This document shows, piece after piece, positions 5,130 through 9,487 of a stretch of 9,487 nucleotides of DNA. The DNA comes from Bacteroidota bacterium (GTDB lineage Bacteria > Bacteroidota > Bacteroidia > Bacteroidales > VadinHA17). The stretch lies in the NCBI GenBank assembly GCA_030631445.1, contig DAOVLD010000045.1, forward strand, positions 1 to 9,487, given 5' to 3'. The position numbers and the translations under genes were made by a program. Positions within the stretch are counted from its first letter, which is position 1. Each line of letters opens with the position of its first letter. The notes beneath the pieces were generated by a model. The model had not been told where the DNA came from. It saw only the letters and a list, made by a program, of their open reading frames with translations, and did not search any database.

Positions 5130-7499
5130 ATGAAAACACAAAAGATGAAAGCAAAAAAAGGTAGTTTTTTAACTGGTATTTTAATTGTTTCCCTTTTACT
5201 TTCTATGAATGTAAAAGGACAAAGTGCCAAAAGACATTATAAAGCCGGGGTAGATTTTATTGAATCAAAGAAATTTGAATTTGCTATTGACGAATTTACA
5301 AAGGCTATTGAAGTTGATCCTGATTACACAAAAGCTTATGTTAAAAGAGGCAAATTATATGATAAAGCCGGAAACAAAGATGCTGCTATTGAAGATTTCA
5401 GTAAAGCTGTTGTTTTTGAACCCAAAAACAAAGAACTATTTTACTTCCTTGGCAGATGTTATAACGAGGCAGGTAAATATAACCTGGCATTGGGGGCTCT
5501 GAATAGAGCTACAAAATTATCAAAAAGGGAGCTGGCTCCATACCAGGAAAAAATAAAAACCCTTCTTGCACTGGAGAGATTCGAGAGGGCCCGGGAAGTT
5601 GCTGATACTGCCCTGGTAATAAAAGATAATTCCCTTAACAATTACTACATGGGAGTTATATCAGTAAAACTTGAAGAATTTGATAAAGCCGAAAAATTCT
5701 TTAATAAATCAATCTCAAAAAGCAGATATTTTGTTTTGGCTCATCTCGACCTCGCTGATTTATGTCGAAACCGCGAACAATTGGATAAGGCTATGACACA
5801 TTGTAATCACGTACTTAATCTGGATAAAAAAAATATCAGGGCTTATCATATCAGAAGTGATTTGTATGTTAAAGAACTTGAATATCCTAATGCGATAAAT
5901 GACATCTCAAGAATAATTATTTTAGACACTGACAATCCTAAATGGTACGCACTCCGTGGAAGTTATTACCAGCAATTTAACCAACACCTTAATGCTGTAA
6001 ATGACTATTCAGTTGCCATTTCACTTGACGAAGAAAACCCTGATTATTATTTTGCCAGAGCCAAATCGTATGAACATTCAATGAATTTTACATCCGCTGC
6101 TAAAGATTATGAAACTATTACCCAACTATCTGAATATAACGTTGATGCAAAAAAATTACTGGATGCAACTAAAGCAAGATTATTTGAAATAAACAGGGAA
6201 AATGACAAACCGGAAATTATTATTGTTGATCCTGAGCCGAAAAGTGGAACTATCCTTGAGTTACCCGGTGATAAAGAAACTGTTCTTTTAAAAGGTAAAG
6301 TGTGGGATGAAAGTGATTTGGACTATTTGAAAATTAACGACAAGGATGTTCGTTTTGAGAAAAAAGATAATCATTATGAATTTATAACAGATGTTGATAT
6401 AAGGGGTTTCGATGAACTTGTTATCACTGCTCTCGATATATATGATAATAAACAAACCGGGATTTTCCCAATTAAACGCACTGAAGTTAATCCCCCGCGA
6501 GTTAAAATTATTGCTCCATATGCATCAGACAATAATCTTATTTATCTTGAAAGTAATGATCCCACCTTGTATATTGAAGGGCAAATAACGGATGAAAGTC
6601 ATATTAGATCCATATTTATTGAAGGAGTTACTGCCAGTTACCGCATGGATGTTGAAAATCCAAAATTTTCAGCTAACATAGACATTATGAATAAGAATAA
6701 ATTTACTGTTGTAGCTGAGGACATGTTTGGAAACAGGGTTGAGAAAGAGTTTACATTAAACAGGGAAGCGGCTTTACTTTCAGAAGATAATCCAATGGGG
6801 AAAACCTGGGTTGTTTTCATTGAAAATTCAAAGTATGAAGTATTTGCCAGTCTTGAAGGACCGGTAAAAGATATCAGTCTGATGAAAGCATCCTTTGCTA
6901 AATACCAAATCCATAATATTATTACCAAGCAGAATATGACCAAGGAAGAATTGGAAAAATTCTTTTCTATTGAACTCCGCGACTTACTTCGTAGCAACCG
7001 GGTTAATTCTCTTCTCGTCTGGTATGCCGGTCATGGAAAATTTGTTAACGAAACAGGTTACTGGATACCTGTTGACGCTCAGCGTGATGATGAGTTTACA
7101 TATTATAATATTAATACCCTTAAAGCAGCTATGCAATCTTATTCAAGTTCATTAACACATACACTGGTTGTAACTGATGCTTGTGAATCAGGACCTACAT
7201 TTTACCAGGCTATGCGGTCAATACCATCCGATAGGAGTTGTGATAACTGGAAAGACACCAGGTCCAAATCCTCACAGGTTTTTTCATCTGCAGGTTATGA
7301 GCTTGCAATAGATAACTCTCAATTTACCAGAACTTTTGCTAATTCGCTGGCTAATAACCCTAACGCTTGTATTCCAATTGAAAATATTGTTTCCCAGGTA
7401 ACTATTGCTGTGATAAAAAACAACCAGCAACGACCCAAATTTGGAAAAATTGCCGGATTAGAAGATGAAAACGGCACCTTTTTCTTTATACTGAAATAA
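5130..7499 (+). CDS. Exported TPR / Ig-like / caspase-type (C14) peptidase protein
   Basis: 789 residues. A basic start and hydrophobic core (KKGSFLTGILIVSLLLSMNV) end at a likely VKG|QS cut near residue 30, so the rest acts outside the cytoplasm, probably in the periplasm. Nine contiguous TPRs follow, about 32-65, 66-99, 100-133, 134-167, 168-200, 201-234, 235-268, 269-302 and 303-336; all are 34 residues except the fifth (33). Two related beta-sandwich modules (about 361-450 and 456-546) share the pattern G-x-V/I-x-D-E-S then a Val/Ile-rich strand, a T/VVAED or ITALD strand and a closing NR/KR. The C-terminal domain (about 557-789) is a C14 caspase fold with WYAGHG (His635) and TDACESG (Cys685) as the dyad. 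Asp683 sits in the D-x-C place that in metacaspases shapes an S1 pocket for Arg/Lys, so basic rather than Asp cleavage is inferred. Substrate and biological role are unknown. It may act with the propeller protein downstream, 261 bp away, but this is only proximity. Confidence 0.93.
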   Translation: MKTQKMKAKKGSFLTGILIVSLLLSMNVKGQSAKRHYKAGVDFIESKKFEFAIDEFTKAIEVDPDYTKAYVKRGKLYDKAGNKDAAIEDFSKAVVFEPKNKELFYFLGRCYNEAGKYNLALGALNRATKLSKRELAPYQEKIKTLLALERFERAREVADTALVIKDNSLNNYYMGVISVKLEEFDKAEKFFNKSISKSRYFVLAHLDLADLCRNREQLDKAMTHCNHVLNLDKKNIRAYHIRSDLYVKELEYPNAINDISRIIILDTDNPKWYALRGSYYQQFNQHLNAVNDYSVAISLDEENPDYYFARAKSYEHSMNFTSAAKDYETITQLSEYNVDAKKLLDATKARLFEINRENDKPEIIIVDPEPKSGTILELPGDKETVLLKGKVWDESDLDYLKINDKDVRFEKKDNHYEFITDVDIRGFDELVITALDIYDNKQTGIFPIKRTEVNPPRVKIIAPYASDNNLIYLESNDPTLYIEGQITDESHIRSIFIEGVTASYRMDVENPKFSANIDIMNKNKFTVVAEDMFGNRVEKEFTLNREAALLSEDNPMGKTWVVFIENSKYEVFASLEGPVKDISLMKASFAKYQIHNIITKQNMTKEELEKFFSIELRDLLRSNRVNSLLVWYAGHGKFVNETGYWIPVDAQRDDEFTYYNINTLKAAMQSYSSSLTHTLVVTDACESGPTFYQAMRSIPSDRSCDNWKDTRSKSSQVFSSAGYELAIDNSQFTRTFANSLANNPNACIPIENIVSQVTIAVIKNNQQRPKFGKIAGLEDENGTFFFILK

Positions 7500-7513
7500 C
7501 AATAAATTTACCA

Positions 7514-7565
7514 TGATTAATTACCTTCGATGAACTCCACTTCGTTCCGGTTCACAAATTAATCA
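7514..7565. repeat. Nested inverted repeat just after the TPR-caspase gene
   Basis: Outer arms TGATTAATT (7514-7522) and AATTAATCA (7557-7565) are perfect 9-bp complements; inner arms TGAAC (7531-7535) and GTTCA (7550-7554) lie between them. GAAC (7532-7535) can also pair with GTTC (7544-7547). It starts 15 bp after the stop codon and touches the next hairpin. No T-run follows, so it is not a standard terminator, though it may protect the 3' end of the mRNA. Confidence 0.65.
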
Positions 7566-7567
7566 AA

Positions 7568-7708
7568 AAGATAAAAGATAAAAGGACAAAGACAAAAGTA
7601 CCAATATCATAATATGTTTGATAGGCTATTAGCTTTTCTATAAAAAAGTAATCTGAATTTTCTATGCAAATAATTCACTTTTTACTTTTTACTTTTTACT
7701 TTTATCTT
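7568..7708. repeat. Long imperfect hairpin built of 7-bp units (AnAAAAG / CTTTTnT)
   Basis: In the left arm the G of AAAG or AAAAG lies at 7570, 7577, 7584, 7591 and 7598; in the right arm the C of CTTTT lies at 7678, 7685, 7692, 7699 and, with CTT, 7706. Every step is exactly 7 bp. The pairs all sum to the same axis (7638), so each unit faces its inverse. Positions 7568-7599 against 7677-7708 give 26 matches of 32, with a perfect 10-bp outer block (7568-7577). The right arm holds three identical tandem ACTTTTT (7677-7697). The loop is 77 nt (7600-7676) and contains TATGTTFree-type box TATGTTTG at 7613-7620, a possible but unsupported -7 element for the next gene (no -33 seen). Confidence 0.85.
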
Positions 7709-7760
7709 CTGCATAAATAATGCAGGTTAATTTTATTCAAAGCTCATAAATAATAATACA

Positions 7761-9487
7761 ATGGCCCTTTCTATTTCTCTGTCCGGGAAAAATATTCGTT
7801 GCTTAAAACGGATATTTTTTTTTTCACTTCTGATATTAATACCATTAATTCTTCAATCTCAATCATACTATTTTGATAGCTATAGTGTTGAAGATGGATT
7901 GAATTCTTCGAAAGTATATTCTTTACTACAGGATCAAAATGATTATATCTGGCTGGGAACAGCCGGGGGAGTTTCTCGTTTTGATGGGATAAATTTTGAA
8001 AATTTTACATCAGAGAATGGACTTGCACCTAAAGGAGTGTTTACCGTTTTTACTGATTCAAGAGCCAATTTGTGGTTAGGACACCTTGATGGAGGAATTT
8101 CTCGTTATGATGGAACAAAGTTTGAAATACTTAAACTGGATTCTATTCAACTCCATTCTGATATTACATCAATCACTGAAACTTCAACAGGTCAAATTTG
8201 GTTCACAACCGCAGGGAACGGAGCAATTCTTCTGAAGAATCCATTTGATGAAATTGATCAAATCTTAATTGAAGTATTCAGGGGAAAAGATGGTTTAAGC
8301 AATAAAATTTTTAACTCTCTTCTTACCAGGGACGGTACATTTTATTGCTTAACAGATGTTGGTATTAAGAAGTTTAATAAAACTGATAATAAATTTGATA
8401 ATTACCTTCTTCCGGATTTGACAAAATACTGGATGAAAACTATAATGTTTGAAGACTCAAACGGGAATTTATGGTTTGGAACATATAATGGCGGGTTATA
8501 TAAATATCTTACTGACCAGGAAAAAATGGTTATCTATGATAAGAGAGACGGCCTGGCAAAAAACTGGATCAGCTATATCGCTGAAGATAGTCAGGGAAAT
8601 ATCTGGGTAGGAACCTGGGGGGGTGGTATTACTCGTTTCTCGGGAGAAAAGATGACAAATTTCACAACTGATAATGGACTGAATGCAAGTTATATACAAT
8701 GTATCATAGAAGACAGGGAAGGAAATATAGTTATTGCAAGCCAGTATCATGGATTGTCTATTTTCAAAGGAGAAAGTTTTATCACCATCATGCCTGAAGA
8801 AGGATTACCTGACAAAAATGTTTGGGCTATTCAACAGGATAAAAAAGGGACTTTCTGGTTTGGAACAAATAAGGGGATCTGCGTTTTCGATCCTTCAAAA
8901 TCCGGAAAAGAAAAAATCCGTATTCTCAACCGGGAAAAGAACATGATAGATAACAAGATCCGGTTTATAAAAGAAGATCTGGAAAATAACCTTTGGATAG
9001 GTTCGAATGGAGGAGGTGTTTTTCAATATCTGATTGACGAAGAAAAATTTATTTTCGATTCTTACCTCAACCAATTGCTGCCTATTGATCGTATTGTAAA
9101 TGCACTGGAAATTGATAATAAAAACAGAATATGGATTGGTGCAAATGACAGGCTTCTTGTATGGGATAATGATAAAGGTGAAGGGAAGACATATACTCAG
9201 ATTTACGGACTTGCCGGGAACCATATTACGGCATTGCTGCTTGATTCAAATGATAATATGTGGATTGGATCTGAAGCAAAAAACGGACTTACAAAATATG
9301 TAGCCAAAAGGGACACTTTTATAAGAATTAGCCCGGAAAATGAACTTGTACCTAAAACAATGGCTGAAGATTTAAATGGTAATATCTGGATAGGAACCAC
9401 TTCGGGTGTTTTTGTCGTTGAAAAAGACAGTATTAAAAAACATTACTCAAGATCTGACGGATTACTTTCAAATATTGTTTCAGTTAT
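7761..9487 (+). CDS. Large propeller-repeat sensor protein (Reg_prop type), N-terminal part
   Basis: 575 codons are visible; the gene continues past the right edge. ATG 7761 opens a hydrophobic segment (RIFFFSLLILIPLILQSQS) that is a signal peptide or first membrane span, so the propeller is outside the cytoplasm. About twelve blades follow, each with the Reg_prop pattern (G/N-N-L/I-W-I/L/F-G-T/S then GG-I/V/L-x-R/K-F/Y): Trp at residues 64, 105, 147, 238, 282, 366, 412, 458, 501 and 543. Blades near 191 and 322 have lost the Trp, for example NIVIAS. Spacing is 40-47 residues. In the family about fourteen blades form two seven-bladed propellers, then a Y_Y_Y domain, a membrane span and often a histidine kinase, hybrid regulator, SpoIIE phosphatase or LuxR-type output. 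The output is not in the window and is not claimed. The leader shows no Shine-Dalgarno. A run of ten T (7815-7824) lies inside the signal segment. Confidence 0.9.
   Translation, partial: MALSISLSGKNIRCLKRIFFFSLLILIPLILQSQSYYFDSYSVEDGLNSSKVYSLLQDQNDYIWLGTAGGVSRFDGINFENFTSENGLAPKGVFTVFTDSRANLWLGHLDGGISRYDGTKFEILKLDSIQLHSDITSITETSTGQIWFTTAGNGAILLKNPFDEIDQILIEVFRGKDGLSNKIFNSLLTRDGTFYCLTDVGIKKFNKTDNKFDNYLLPDLTKYWMKTIMFEDSNGNLWFGTYNGGLYKYLTDQEKMVIYDKRDGLAKNWISYIAEDSQGNIWVGTWGGGITRFSGEKMTNFTTDNGLNASYIQCIIEDREGNIVIASQYHGLSIFKGESFITIMPEEGLPDKNVWAIQQDKKGTFWFGTNKGICVFDPSKSGKEKIRILNREKNMIDNKIRFIKEDLENNLWIGSNGGGVFQYLIDEEKFIFDSYLNQLLPIDRIVNALEIDNKNRIWIGANDRLLVWDNDKGEGKTYTQIYGLAGNHITALLLDSNDNMWIGSEAKNGLTKYVAKRDTFIRISPENELVPKTMAEDLNGNIWIGTTSGVFVVEKDSIKKHYSRSDGLLSNIVSV

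Noticed and set aside
4959..5141. 60-codon minus-strand open frame in the divergent region
   Set aside because: It overlaps the rightward promoter and the start of the caspase gene, lacks a start signal and has an AT-rich, low-complexity translation.
6638..6997. 119-codon minus-strand open frame inside the caspase gene
   Set aside because: Antisense of a well-supported domain, with no promoter or ribosome binding site and no recognisable motif.
7677..7697. Three tandem ACTTTTT as a CRISPR-like or simple microsatellite
   Set aside because: Units are too short and have no spacers for CRISPR; a plain microsatellite does not explain the in-register inverse array at 7568-7599.
8895..9400. Minus-strand open frames opposite the propeller gene
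   Set aside because: Regular propeller blades on the plus strand explain the sequence; the antisense frames only mirror their codon pattern.

Overview
The window looks like part of a Bacteroidota chromosome, probably an environmental member near Bacteroidales/Marinilabiliales/Cytophagia. It is AT-rich. Most starts lack a Shine-Dalgarno and have A/T-rich leaders. Several TAnnTTTG boxes (the Bacteroidota -7 element) sit upstream of genes. The content also fits: an exported beta-barrel-like protein, a TPR-caspase protein and a two-component-type propeller sensor. The assignment is inference from these traits, not from a database match.

Left part, all minus strand, in transcription order: prmC (release-factor glutamine methyltransferase), recX (RecA regulator), prfB (peptide chain release factor 2), a 521-bp gap rich in inverted repeats, fumC (class II fumarase) with a clear intrinsic terminator, then the 5' end of an exported protein that runs off the left edge. 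prmC and recX are 4 bp apart and surely co-transcribed; prfB follows after 97 bp. prmC methylates the GGQ glutamine of the protein encoded by prfB, so enzyme and substrate are near neighbours. prfB is intact but split by the programmed +1 frameshift (AGGAGG-CAT-CTT-TGA-C). Reading it that way gives a 363-residue RF2; without it the N-terminal third would be lost.

Right part, plus strand: after a divergent 320-bp control region comes a 789-residue exported protein with nine TPRs, two Ig-like modules and a C-terminal caspase-type (C14) domain with an intact His/Cys dyad. It has the best promoter in the window. Then comes the 5' part (575 codons) of a very large exported or membrane-anchored protein with about twelve beta-propeller blades of the Reg_prop type, cut by the right edge.

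The most unusual structure is not coding. Both large intergenic gaps (1743-2263 and 7500-7760) hold long imperfect hairpins whose arms are arrays of degenerate 7-bp units in strict register. The unit sequences differ (CAAATnn in one, AAAAGnn in the other) but the architecture is the same. The two gaps also share an 8-mer (CGAAGTGG) and a 10-mer (CGAAGGTAAT) in the same order and orientation, next to further small palindromes. No RNA genes, transposase, CRISPR array or integrase were found.
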